The position numbers were made by a program, and so were the translations under genes. A DNA stretch of 64,000 nt, taken from the NCBI RefSeq assembly GCF_025717515.1, contig NZ_JAJIRN010000011.1, positions 124,001 through 188,000 on the forward strand, read 5' to 3'. This DNA comes from Roseateles oligotrophus. Lineage in GTDB: Bacteria > Pseudomonadota > Gammaproteobacteria > Burkholderiales > Burkholderiaceae_C. This document shows, in pieces, positions 24,828 through 33,958 of this stretch (position 1 is the stretch's first letter; the number at the start of each line of letters is the position of its first letter). The notes beneath the pieces are model-generated. The model did not search any database. It was not told the origin of the DNA and was given only the letters and a program-made list of their open reading frames with translations.

Positions 24828-26267
24828 CTAGGCGCCGGGCCCGCAGTCCAGGCAGCGCTCCACCGGCGGCGGCCCCATGTGCAAGGCGCGCTGCAAGAGC
24901 CGCAATGCGGTGCGCAGGCCCTCTTCGATCACCGGGTGATAGAAAGGGCTGTCCAGCATGTCCTGCACGGTGTCGCCGCGTTGAATCGACCAGGCCAGCA
25001 AATGGCCGATATGCTCGGCCGCCGGGCCTATCATCTCGGCCCCCAGCAGGCGGCCATTGCCGCGCTCGGCGTACAGATGCAGCGCGCCTTGGTTCTTCAA
25101 CATCACGCGGCTGCGGCCCTGATCTTCGAAGGACACCGTACCGCTCTCGAAGCCCACGCCCGAGCGCAGCAACTGGGCATGGCTGAGGCCGGCAATCATG
25201 ATTTGCGGGTCGCTGAACACGATGGCCAGCGGGGCGCGGCGCGGGCGCACCCGCACATCGGGAAAGCGGCCCGCGTTGTCGCCGGCGATGCGGCCTTCAT
25301 CGGCAGCCTCGTGCAAGATTTCTAATTCCGCGTTGACGTCGCCGGCGATGAAAACCGGGCTGACGCCGATCTGTCCGCTGCGGCGATCGAACACCGGCAC
25401 ACCCCGGGGGTCGAGCGGCAGGCCGGTGTTCTCCAGTCCCAGGCCTTGCAGATTGGGCTGGCGCCCGCTGGCCGCCAGCACCCAGTCAAAGCGCGCCTCG
25501 CGACCCGCCGCTCGCACGATGACTTCGTTATCGTCTCGTTCTAAAGTTATGTCTTTGGCGCTCATCTGCACCGGCAGCTCTGCAACGATGATTTGCCTTG
25601 TCAGCGCTTGCAAGGCGGGGTCGGTGAGCGGCCCGATCCGCTCGCTGCGGCCATACAGGCGTACGCGCACGCCAAGCCGGTGCAGCGCCTGCGCCAACTC
25701 CAGTGCGATCACGCCGGCTCCCAGCACGGCCACAGACTTGGGCAAGTCGGCCCAAGCGAACACATCATCATTGACGATCAGGCGGTCGCCGGCGGTTTGA
25801 ATCCATTCGGTCGGCACGTTCGGCCTGGAGCCGGTCGCGATGACGATGCGTTTGGCCGTCACGACGCTGTGAGCGTCAATTTGCAGGCGCTGATCGTCCA
25901 GGAACTTGGCCCGGCCGCGCAGCCGGTGTTCGGCCGGCCAATGCTCGACGGCGTCGGTCACAAAGCCGACAAAGCGGTCTCGTTCCTCGCGCACCCGCTG
26001 CATCACGGCCACGCCGTCGATTTGGGCCGGCCCGGCCCGTACCCCGAAACCCTTGGCATGGCCGGCCAAACGATTCACCGAATGGGCGGCTTCGGCGGCG
26101 GCAATCAACAGCTTGCTGGGCATGCAGCCGACGCGGGCGCAGGTGGTGCCGTAGGGGCCGTCCTCAATCACCAGCACGCTTGGGGTGTGGGCGAGCGCGG
26201 CGCGGTAGGCCGACATGCCGGCGGTGCCGGCGCCGATGATGGCCACGTCGACTTGGATTTGTTTCAT
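24828..26267 (-). CDS. Pyridine nucleotide-disulfide oxidoreductase (dihydrolipoyl dehydrogenase-like)
   Basis: A 479-residue class I flavoprotein. The FAD motif VAIIGAGTAGMSA opens it, the redox pair is Cys43 and Cys48 in TTCARVGCMPSK, the NAD motif is SVAVLGAGVIALELAQALH, the second FAD motif is VFIAGDVNAE, and the dimer-interface acid/base pair is in YHPVIEEGL. All parts needed for dithiol chemistry are present. An extra C-terminal tail ends in CLDCGPGA, a CxxC not usual in this family. There is no pyruvate dehydrogenase or lipoate gene nearby, so its thiol substrate is unknown. It starts two bases after the VTT protein stop. Confidence 0.87.
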   Translation of the reverse strand: MKQIQVDVAIIGAGTAGMSAYRAALAHTPSVLVIEDGPYGTTCARVGCMPSKLLIAAAEAAHSVNRLAGHAKGFGVRAGPAQIDGVAVMQRVREERDRFVGFVTDAVEHWPAEHRLRGRAKFLDDQRLQIDAHSVVTAKRIVIATGSRPNVPTEWIQTAGDRLIVNDDVFAWADLPKSVAVLGAGVIALELAQALHRLGVRVRLYGRSERIGPLTDPALQALTRQIIVAELPVQMSAKDITLERDDNEVIVRAAGREARFDWVLAASGRQPNLQGLGLENTGLPLDPRGVPVFDRRSGQIGVSPVFIAGDVNAELEILHEAADEGRIAGDNAGRFPDVRVRPRRAPLAIVFSDPQIMIAGLSHAQLLRSGVGFESGTVSFEDQGRSRVMLKNQGALHLYAERGNGRLLGAEMIGPAAEHIGHLLAWSIQRGDTVQDMLDSPFYHPVIEEGLRTALRLLQRALHMGPPPVERCLDCGPGA

Positions 26268-26269
26268 CG

Positions 26270-26977
26270 TTATTGCTCCTGTTGACGACCGATTGTTCTG
26301 CGCCAGCCCCAGATCGCCAAGGCCAGCGCCAGCAGGGCCAGGGGCAGGCTCAGCCAGTGCCAGACATAGCGGCCGGGGTCTTTCAAGGCGAGCAGCAGGG
26401 TGTCCATGAAGAAAGCCATCGCCAGCGTGCTCGGGCTCATGCCTATGGCCGTGCCCAAGAGCATGTCGCGCAGCCGGATATGGGTGGCGCCGGCGACCAT
26501 ATTGACCACCGCAAACGGCGCCAAAGGCAGCAGCCGCAGCGTGATCACGGACCAGACGCCGCGCCCCCCGAGCCGCTCGCTGACTTGGCGCACCCTTGGC
26601 CCTGCCAAACGCAGCAGCGCCTGATGGCCCAGGCTGCGGCCTATCATGTGGCTGATGGCCGCCGCCATGAGTGCGGCGCCCATGCTGCAGGCGAAGCCCA
26701 GCCAGGGGCCAAGAGCGGCGATCAACAAAAGGCTCAGCACCGACAGCGGCACCGCCAGCGTCAGCCCGACGGCGGCGGTTAGCGTGGCCAGGCCGGGGCC
26801 GAGCGCCCTGCCTCGGTTTTGCAGTTGCGCGAGCAAGGGGGCGAGCTCAAATTTTCCGACGCTCCAAAACATTGCCAGACCAAGCAGACTCGTGATCGCC
26901 AACGCCAGCAGCAATACACGCAGCCTCAGTCGGCGTTGCGGGGGCGCAGCTGCGGGCAGTTGAGCCTCGCTCTTCAT
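26270..26977 (-). CDS. VTT/DedA-like membrane protein (TVP38/TMEM64 family)
   Basis: A 235-residue integral membrane protein of the SNARE-associated/VTT family. It shows membrane helices at about 18-40, 60-95, 165-185 and 205-225, the re-entrant-loop segment LAVPLSVLSLLLIAALGPWLGF, the GRSLGHQALLRL segment and VITLRLLPLAPFAVVNMVAGAT (R-x-x-P type motif of the family). Relatives of this fold are lipid scramblases or undecaprenyl-phosphate flippases. It overlaps the NRPS stop by ATGA, so production is coupled to the NRPS. Confidence 0.85.
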   Translation of the reverse strand: MKSEAQLPAAAPPQRRLRLRVLLLALAITSLLGLAMFWSVGKFELAPLLAQLQNRGRALGPGLATLTAAVGLTLAVPLSVLSLLLIAALGPWLGFACSMGAALMAAAISHMIGRSLGHQALLRLAGPRVRQVSERLGGRGVWSVITLRLLPLAPFAVVNMVAGATHIRLRDMLLGTAIGMSPSTLAMAFFMDTLLLALKDPGRYVWHWLSLPLALLALALAIWGWRRTIGRQQEQ

Positions 26978-29900
26978 GGCATCGCCTCGCTGCTAGAGGC
27001 AGAGGCCAAGAATTGACGCAAGACCTCGGCCAATTCGCTCGCATGCTGGGCCTCAAACATCGAACCATGCAGGCCGCTGACGAGTTGAGTCTCAATTTTT
27101 TTGGGCATCAGGCGATGCCAGCCTTGGAATAACAGACGGTTCCAACTCGCCAGGCCGGTTGATTTGACCAGCAGCACCGGGCCGTCGAAGGCGCGACAGC
27201 GATGACCGCGCAGTGCCAACACTTGGCTGATCAAACCGGGGTCGCTGAACATGGCGCTGAGTCTGCGCCCATTCATGCTCAGATCCTGCACATGCAGCTT
27301 GCGCACCAACCAGCCCAGGGTGCGCCATGAGGCGGTGCCGCCAAACACCGCGTCCGGGTGAATAGTGTCGAGCAGAATCAGACCCAAGGGCGCGCGGCCG
27401 CGCCTTTGCAATTCCAGTGCCGTCTCCAGCGCGGTCACGCCGCCGACCGAAAAACCCGCCAACCAGACCTGCTGATTTTCTTGCCCGCTTTGCGCCTCGA
27501 TGCAGTCGGCATAAAGCGAGGCAAACTCCCGCATCGTTGTGGGTGCAGGAGCCTGCGGGGCTTGCAGCATGTATAGACGAGCGTCTCCTTGCAGCGATTG
27601 GGCCAAATTTTGCAGCCGCATCACGTCGCCATGGCCCGATGCAGCCAGATAAATGACGGGGCCTTTGCTGGCCACGCCACAGGTCGGGTCGCTGAGCGCT
27701 CGGAGAATGCCGGGTCGGGCCAAAGGAAGGCTCAAGGCGCGGGCCAAGTCAGCGATATTGGGATGCTCGCTGATCAGTTGCAGCGGCAGCGGCCGACCCA
27801 ATTGGTCTTCCATCGCGCCCAGGATGCTCAGCGCAGCCAGTGAGTCACCACCCAACTCGAAAAAGTCATCGTCTATGCCGATGCTGGCAGCGCGTGGGCC
27901 CAGTGCCTGCTGCCAGAGTGTCAACAGGGCCTGCTCCATCGCCGTTGCCGGTGGGCGGCGGCTGTTGCTTCGGGCCGGTTGACTCGACGGCAAGGGCAAG
28001 GCGGCCAGATCGATTTTGCCGCTGCGCGTCAAAGGCAGCTCGGCCAACCAGGTGAAGCCGCTGGGCCTCATATAGTCGGGCAAACACAGACGCAGCCCTG
28101 CTTGCAGCTCGAGTGAATCTATGGGGCTGCCAAGCAACCAGGCATGCAGCAGCGCTTGGCCGCCGAGTTCAATTTTTTGCACGACCGCTTGCACGACGCC
28201 TGGTAAGGAGCGACAAGCCGCCTCGACATCACCGGGTTCGATCCGGTAGCCGCGCAGCTTGATTTGGCGGTCTATGCGGCCCTTGAAATGCAAGCGCCCG
28301 AGGCCATCCAGCCAACCACTGTCCCCCGTGCGATAAATGCGCTGGCCGGGCAAAAATGGGTCGGAAAAGAAGGCCAGTTGATCGAGATCGGGGCGTCCCA
28401 GATAGCCACGCGCGAGCGCGCCTCCGCCGATATGGATGTCCCCAGTAACACCAAAAGGCAGTACTTGCAGGTCCGGCCCCAGCACATAGATACGGCAGTC
28501 GTCGATGGGGCGACCGAGGGGCAAATCTTGACATTGATCCTGACTGGATTGCGATTGCTTGCTGTCTTGAACATCGGCCGAGCAGTCCCAGGCGGTGGCG
28601 AAAATGGTCGCCTCGGTCGGGCCATAGACGTTGTACAACTGCGCGCCGGTTTCGCGCATAAAGCGGGCCGCCAATGCCGGTGTCAGGACTTCGCCGCCGC
28701 AGCAAGCCACGCGCAGCTTCAGGCCCTGCTTGCCGCGCCATCCTGCCAGCAGGCCGGGCAGGGTGGACGGTACAAAGGCGCTGAAGGTGGCGCCATGTTT
28801 GAGGATGAACTCGGCCAAGCGCTGCGGATGCAGGCGGCCGGGCGGCGGCAGCGCAATGCTGGCGCCCTGGGTCAAGGGCAGCATAATTTCGATCAAAGAA
28901 GGGTCGAAACCGAGTTGGGTGCCCTGGGCAGAACGGTCGTTTGCATCGATAGCCCAGACACGCGAAGCCCAGGCCAAACGCCGAGACAAGGCGCAATGTT
29001 GGACCATCACGCCTTTGGGCCGGCCGCTCGAGCCGGAGGTGAACAACACATAGGCCAAATCATCGGCCGATGCCCTTGCCCAGGACCAAAGCTCTTGCGC
29101 TTGGGGCCTTGCATGATCTGCAAGCTCGTCCATATGCAGGCAGCGGCTGTGCAGCGCCGCCAAATCTGGCGCGGTGGACTTGTCGAGCAATAAGGCAACC
29201 GCACCGCTGTCGGCCAAAATTCCGGCCAAACGTGCAATGGGGGCTTGCGGGTCGAGTGGCACAAACGCGGCGCCGGAACGAGCAATCGCCAGCAAGGCGA
29301 TGATCATATCGGCCGAGCGCTCGATGGCCATCGCGACCACCTTGTTGCGCCCGGCCCCCAATGGCCGTAAGCGCCGCGCCAGCAGTTCGACCCGCCTTGC
29401 CAACTCGCCGTAGTTGAGGCTGCCCGTGTCCCAAATCAAGGCGCAGCGCTGCGGCCAAAGCGCCGCTTGATGCTCGAACAGATCGATATAGGGTTGCGGC
29501 GCATCCAGTTGGGCGACATCTTTGTGCAGGCCCTCCAGCAAGGCCCAGCGCTCCTCGATCGGCACGATGTCAAATTGCTCCAGAGGAAACGCTGGCTGCT
29601 CGGCCAAGGCCTGCGCCAGATGCCAAAGCCGCCTGGCCAGAAGTTCAGGCTCACCCGACCCAAAGCAGGCCCGGCTGGCCTCCAGGATCATCTCGGGATT
29701 GGCCTGTGCATCGAATTCACAAACCGTCACGGCCAGCGGGTAGCGAGCCACGCCGGAAAACAACTGGCGCGAATCCATAAACTGAGCGTCACCGAAGTTC
29801 AAGGCGTAATCCTGGCGCTCGAAAGACAGCAGTACATCGAGCAGGCTGTCGCGCCCCTCGCGCAGCAAATGCAGGGACTGGCTCAGCTCACTCAGCGGAT

Positions 29901-30897
29901 AACGTGGATGGCGCAGCGCGCCTTGCATCTGTTGCCCTATGTGCTGCAGCAAGTCGGCTGCGGTAGCGCCTGGTACAAGCTGAATTCGTACCGACAGGAC
30001 CCCAACAAACATGCCTGGAGTGGCGCGAAAACGCCGGCCCGAGCGGTTCAGGCTGGGGACCCCGATCAACACCGATGATCGTCCCTTCAGACGTGAAAAA
30101 TACAAGGCCAGCGCGGCCAGGAAGCAAGCAAAGACGCTATTGCCCAAGGCCTCGGCGGAGGAGGCCAAAGCTTCGTACGCGGGCCTCGGTAAGGCTAGTT
30201 TGAAGACCTCTGCCTCAGGCAATTCATTCGATGCAATATAGCCCCGGCGCGACTCGATCAGGGGGCTTCCGAGTTGCTGCAATTGGCGCTTCCAATATTC
30301 ACCGTCCCGCTCGAACGCAGGTGAGTTGCGGTAGACCAAAGATTCGGCGATGAAGTCTTGGTAGCTAGGCGCTGCCCCCGCTTGGCTTCCTTGGGGCTCT
30401 GCAAGCTCCTTGTAGATCTCGCTCCAGGCACGCATCACCTGAGTTGTGCCCCAACCATCCATCACTAGATGGTGGAATTGAAGCGCCAGCCCGTGCAATT
30501 GATCGCTGGCACGCAGGAGTGCGAAGCGCCATGGCGGGCCGCCGCCGAGCTCAAATTTCCTTCGGATGCGTTGCTGCCACCAATCGCACATGGCTTGCCG
30601 AGGGTCAGGTGTTGCCCCCAATTCCACCACCTCCAACTGCGGCTCGAAATGATTGAGCAATTGTTGCGTACCGTCGGCGCTGGGCACTAGGCGCAAGGCC
30701 TCCGAGCGTTCGACCAGGATATTCAGCGCCAACTTGAGTCGGCCCAGGTCGATAGCGCCCACAAAAAAACCAATGCCGCCGATATTCAAATGCGCACTGC
30801 CGGGCCAGGCGCGCTGGTCCAACCAGACCTCTCGTTGGCTGAGAGACAGATCGAGCTTCAAGGCTGTTTCATCGCCTGTCGCTTGTGGAAATCCCAT
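26974..30897 (-). CDS. Single-module non-ribosomal peptide synthetase, C-A-T-TE
   Basis: A 1307-residue enzyme. The condensation domain covers about residues 12-440, with its HHxxxDG motif intact (HHLVMDG, 142-148). The adenylation domain covers 470-970, with A3 LFTSGSSGRPKG at 617-628, YGPTE at 758-762, the RTGD and RIDRQIKLRGYRIEPGDVE motifs, and the A10 lysine in SGKIDL. The carrier domain has FFELGGDSLAAL with the phosphopantetheine serine near 1019. The type I thioesterase has AGFSVGG (Ser near 1150) and a late His in LHGSMF. One module with an N-terminal C domain can join an incoming acyl or aminoacyl group to one amino acid and release it. The ATG at 30897 overlaps the patatin gene by 40 bases; a TTG at 30861 overlaps its stop as TTGA. 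No phosphopantetheinyl transferase is in the window. Confidence 0.93.
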   Translation of the reverse strand: MGFPQATGDETALKLDLSLSQREVWLDQRAWPGSAHLNIGGIGFFVGAIDLGRLKLALNILVERSEALRLVPSADGTQQLLNHFEPQLEVVELGATPDPRQAMCDWWQQRIRRKFELGGGPPWRFALLRASDQLHGLALQFHHLVMDGWGTTQVMRAWSEIYKELAEPQGSQAGAAPSYQDFIAESLVYRNSPAFERDGEYWKRQLQQLGSPLIESRRGYIASNELPEAEVFKLALPRPAYEALASSAEALGNSVFACFLAALALYFSRLKGRSSVLIGVPSLNRSGRRFRATPGMFVGVLSVRIQLVPGATAADLLQHIGQQMQGALRHPRYPLSELSQSLHLLREGRDSLLDVLLSFERQDYALNFGDAQFMDSRQLFSGVARYPLAVTVCEFDAQANPEMILEASRACFGSGEPELLARRLWHLAQALAEQPAFPLEQFDIVPIEERWALLEGLHKDVAQLDAPQPYIDLFEHQAALWPQRCALIWDTGSLNYGELARRVELLARRLRPLGAGRNKVVAMAIERSADMIIALLAIARSGAAFVPLDPQAPIARLAGILADSGAVALLLDKSTAPDLAALHSRCLHMDELADHARPQAQELWSWARASADDLAYVLFTSGSSGRPKGVMVQHCALSRRLAWASRVWAIDANDRSAQGTQLGFDPSLIEIMLPLTQGASIALPPPGRLHPQRLAEFILKHGATFSAFVPSTLPGLLAGWRGKQGLKLRVACCGGEVLTPALAARFMRETGAQLYNVYGPTEATIFATAWDCSADVQDSKQSQSSQDQCQDLPLGRPIDDCRIYVLGPDLQVLPFGVTGDIHIGGGALARGYLGRPDLDQLAFFSDPFLPGQRIYRTGDSGWLDGLGRLHFKGRIDRQIKLRGYRIEPGDVEAACRSLPGVVQAVVQKIELGGQALLHAWLLGSPIDSLELQAGLRLCLPDYMRPSGFTWLAELPLTRSGKIDLAALPLPSSQPARSNSRRPPATAMEQALLTLWQQALGPRAASIGIDDDFFELGGDSLAALSILGAMEDQLGRPLPLQLISEHPNIADLARALSLPLARPGILRALSDPTCGVASKGPVIYLAASGHGDVMRLQNLAQSLQGDARLYMLQAPQAPAPTTMREFASLYADCIEAQSGQENQQVWLAGFSVGGVTALETALELQRRGRAPLGLILLDTIHPDAVFGGTASWRTLGWLVRKLHVQDLSMNGRRLSAMFSDPGLISQVLALRGHRCRAFDGPVLLVKSTGLASWNRLLFQGWHRLMPKKIETQLVSGLHGSMFEAQHASELAEVLRQFLASASSSEAMP

Positions 30898-32681
30898 TCG
30901 CCAATTTTCTCCATCGCATGTTGATAGCCGACTTCGGCAATATCGGCACCACGCCCATAGGCCATGAGGGCAAATTCACCCACCGGCGGCTCGAGGTAGT
31001 GATCGGCCTGTGAAATGGCGCGAAGACGTTGATTCATGCCGCCGACATGGCCGGCACTGTAGAGAATGTCAGCGATACCAGGCGAGACCGGCGCGTGCTT
31101 GACCAGCATGGACTTGAGCGTGCTCCGAGCGCTAAGACGAAGCAGGGCCGGGTCGGCGCGCAGATTGGCCCGCACATCCACATCGATCGCAATGATCAGG
31201 CCGTTACCGCGCCGGCGCTCCAGCTTGGTGCCCAGACGCATACGCATAGGCTGAACCGGCACGTTTTCAAGAATCGCGCCGTCCACCAATAGCGCGCCCT
31301 CGTGCAAGACCGGCGGGAACAAACCGGCCGGGGAGTTGCTGGCGAGCACGGCTTTCCACAATGGGCCGCTGTCCAGAACCTGCGTGTTGCCTGTGCTCAA
31401 GTTGCAGGCGGCGGCAAAGTAGGGGCGCCAGAGTTGCTCGATCAGGCGTTCGCCAAACATGCGCTTCAAGTCCCGCTCGACTCGCCGCCCTCCGACCAGC
31501 GACACCAGTGGCAGGGTCGGTCGTTCACCGCCGGCAGCAAAGCGTTGAGTTTGTACGAGGATTTCGGCTAAATCATGGCCCAAGGCGTATTGCGCACCGA
31601 TCAGGGCACCCATGCTGTTGCCGCCTATCAGATCGACCGGGATGGCGGATTCCTCCAGCGCCCGCAAGACCCCGAGATGAGCGAAGCCGCGAGCACCTCC
31701 CCCGCCCAGCACCACACCGACGGCGCTGCCGGTCAGAAAGCGAGCCAGGCGCGCGGCATCATCCGGCCGACCTTGGCGCAGCGGGTAGATGCGTTCAAGA
31801 TCGCGGCCCTGCATCCATGGTGCGGGCAGCACCGGTGTCACGCAGTCCTGCGCATGTCTCAGCACCAAGTGGCGGCGTTTCAGTTGATAACCGGGTTCTT
31901 GGCCCAGCATCAGTTCAATCTCCTTGAGGCGAGGGTCGGCACCGGCCTCGGCGACGAGGATGACTTGATCGGCTTGGCGAAAGGCAAAACGGGTCCAGGC
32001 ACAGTCCTGGCCCGAGGTCTCGTAGATGATGAATTCGTGCTCGTCTTCGATCTGCGCCAAGGCATCACGCGGCACGGACTCGCCATTCAAAAGAAGGTGC
32101 GTGTCTTGTGCCGATGGCATCAGGTGCGCGACCCGGCCATGCTTGGCGAAGGCCGGCCGCAGGTCTTGCCCAAGCGTCTCGCCACCCAGGGGCTGCAAGG
32201 GCAGCAAGGCAAAGGTCTGCGCCATGCCTTGATCGGCCGGGTCGGGCGCATTGCGCATGCGGTCATAGACGGCCTTCAAGAAGACCTGCGACAAGTCGAG
32301 CGGGAAGACCCGCAACAAGCTCTCGTAAGCCTTGCGGCTCAATATGGCCAAGCGTGAGTCGCGCACCGCAGTGACATCCTGGGCGCGCTTTTGCCCAAGA
32401 ATCATCCCCAACTCACCGATGCTTTGGCCGGGTTGAATTTGGTTGTAAAGCAGCAGTTGCCCGTCGGAGGCCCGGCGCGAAACCCGCAGTCCGCCACTGA
32501 TGACGAACACAATGCTGTCGGATTCCTGGCCCTCGTGGATGATGGTCTCACCGCCGTGTGCGCTGCTCAGCGTCATCGCGTCTGCCAGCGCCGTGAGAAT
32601 ATCTTTGCTCAGCGAACCGAATACCGAACTCGACCGCAAGACGTCGATCACGCGGGCATGGCTGCTAGGGGAGGGCTCCAT
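30858..32681 (-). CDS. Cyclic-nucleotide-binding patatin-like phospholipase (NTE family)
   Basis: A 607-residue protein. Residues 15-130 form a cNMP-binding beta-roll (FGSLSKDILTALADAM ... GQSIGELGMILGQKRAQDV). A middle segment resembles the linker of neuropathy-target-esterase relatives. The patatin domain (about 310-520) has the oxyanion loop GGGGARGFAHLGVL, the nucleophile GGNSMGAL and the dyad Asp in DGAILENVP, so it should be an active Ser-Asp lipase. It is the first gene of the leftward run containing the NRPS. It may release fatty acids from phospholipids under cyclic-nucleotide or other ligand control, which is inferred from family. Confidence 0.9.
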   Translation of the reverse strand: MEPSPSSHARVIDVLRSSSVFGSLSKDILTALADAMTLSSAHGGETIIHEGQESDSIVFVISGGLRVSRRASDGQLLLYNQIQPGQSIGELGMILGQKRAQDVTAVRDSRLAILSRKAYESLLRVFPLDLSQVFLKAVYDRMRNAPDPADQGMAQTFALLPLQPLGGETLGQDLRPAFAKHGRVAHLMPSAQDTHLLLNGESVPRDALAQIEDEHEFIIYETSGQDCAWTRFAFRQADQVILVAEAGADPRLKEIELMLGQEPGYQLKRRHLVLRHAQDCVTPVLPAPWMQGRDLERIYPLRQGRPDDAARLARFLTGSAVGVVLGGGGARGFAHLGVLRALEESAIPVDLIGGNSMGALIGAQYALGHDLAEILVQTQRFAAGGERPTLPLVSLVGGRRVERDLKRMFGERLIEQLWRPYFAAACNLSTGNTQVLDSGPLWKAVLASNSPAGLFPPVLHEGALLVDGAILENVPVQPMRMRLGTKLERRRGNGLIIAIDVDVRANLRADPALLRLSARSTLKSMLVKHAPVSPGIADILYSAGHVGGMNQRLRAISQADHYLEPPVGEFALMAYGRGADIAEVGYQHAMEKIGEWDFHKRQAMKQP

Positions 32682-32837
32682 GGCTGCAGTCTAGCTTGAG
32701 GCGTCGAACAAGGGCGCCTAAAAAACGAGGCCCAAAAACAAACTCACCCACTGTCTCGGTAGAAACAGCGGGTGCTGGCAAAGCGCCGGGCGGCGCATGC
32801 GGGTCAGGTCTTGCCAACCTTGAGGTTGGCGAAGAAT

Positions 32838-33254
32838 TTAGTTGGGCACCAGGGCCGAGCCGAGGGCCTGCACGGCCTCGTCCAGCTTGGCTGTTGCCAG
32901 CGCCTTGCACTGCTCGATTGTCGAATTGGCTTGTGAGCCAAAAGTGGTGGCGCTCTTGGCTGGCTTGAACAGCAGGTCTTTGCCCTTGACCGGCAGCATC
33001 AAGGTGCGAGCGGTGATAACGCAGGTTTTGGACGCATCAATGCCGCCTTCAACCTGGCTCAGAAAACCCCATTTGTTGGCCGGATAGAGTTTGATGAGTT
33101 TGGCCGATTGAGTTTTCAGCCAAATGGTTTCGGCTTGGGCTTGATCCATCCAAGGGGCCGTCGAGTGATCGATGATGATGTACTTGACAGGCGCAGCGAA
33201 GGACAGCGAGGCGCAAGGCAGCAACAGGGCGGCTAGGAGCTTGGAGATTTTCAT
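32838..33254 (-). CDS. Secreted hypothetical protein
   Basis: A 138-residue protein with a clear signal peptide (MKISKLLAALLLPCASLSFA, cleavage likely after SFA). The mature part is about 118 residues with two cysteines (CVITART and EQCKALA) that could form a disulfide. I do not recognise a family. It has its own position upstream of the patatin gene with a 156-base gap, and a 7-bp hairpin (GCCAACC/GGTTGGC, 32813-32830) follows its stop. Confidence 0.65.
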   Translation of the reverse strand: MKISKLLAALLLPCASLSFAAPVKYIIIDHSTAPWMDQAQAETIWLKTQSAKLIKLYPANKWGFLSQVEGGIDASKTCVITARTLMLPVKGKDLLFKPAKSATTFGSQANSTIEQCKALATAKLDEAVQALGSALVPN

Positions 33255-33471
33255 GGGCTTCTTTCGAATTGTCAGTGTGCAGATGAACTCGACCGGTTTG
33301 CGGCCGACTGCGCGGATTGTAGGGAGTGTTTTCAGGGAGAAATTGTTTTCTGATGCAGGCGGCTATAGGCGTAAACCCGCGCTTCGGGGCCAAATCAAGC
33401 TTGATGGCTATTCTTGTCGCTTTGCCGCCCATGGCCGCTGTTTAGCGAGGCTGCTGGCTATCATCGGCAGC

Positions 33472-33942
33472 ATGGTAAGTTCAATCAAACGTAAATCTGT
33501 TGCCTCGGTCGAGGCTCCAACCGTCAAGCGGCGAGTGACGGCGGCAGCGGCAGAAAAGCCGAGCAAGCAACCGAAAGCACAGCCAAAAGAGCAGCCGGGC
33601 GATCAGCCGAGTGATCAACCTTTTTTGCGCTTCACGCATAGCCAGGCGCTACGCAAGCAGACGCTGAAGGTGCTGCTTGCCTTGGAGCAATCCGATGCGC
33701 CCGACGAGCACCGGGCAGATTTGGCGGATATCGTCGTAACCTTGATGTCCGCCGGCATGGATTTCTATTTTCTTGCCCCGCTTAAACAAGCCAAGGCCGG
33801 CTTCGTGATTCAGCAGTCGGCCAATCTGGGTATGGTGGGGGTGCAGCAGTTGATGGGCGGGGTGATTCGCAACATCATCGGACGCATGGAGCGGCCCGCT
33901 TTGCTGAGCGTCTGCGGCTCGATCCGTTCGATGATGCTTTGA
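33472..33942 (+). CDS. Conserved-looking hypothetical protein
   Basis: A 156-residue soluble protein. The first ~55 residues are a basic, Lys/Gln/Pro-rich, probably disordered tail with EQPGDQPSDQP repeats. The rest is a compact helical domain (TLKVLLALEQSDAPDEHRAD ... VVTLMSAGMDFYFLAPLKQA ... QQLMGGVIRNIIGRME). No family recognised. It starts at the ATG at 33472; the upstream open frame lacks coding character. It converges on feoB with a 16-base gap. Confidence 0.6.
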   Translation: MVSSIKRKSVASVEAPTVKRRVTAAAAEKPSKQPKAQPKEQPGDQPSDQPFLRFTHSQALRKQTLKVLLALEQSDAPDEHRADLADIVVTLMSAGMDFYFLAPLKQAKAGFVIQQSANLGMVGVQQLMGGVIRNIIGRMERPALLSVCGSIRSMML

Positions 33943-33958
33943 TGGCGCCGCTGCACGC

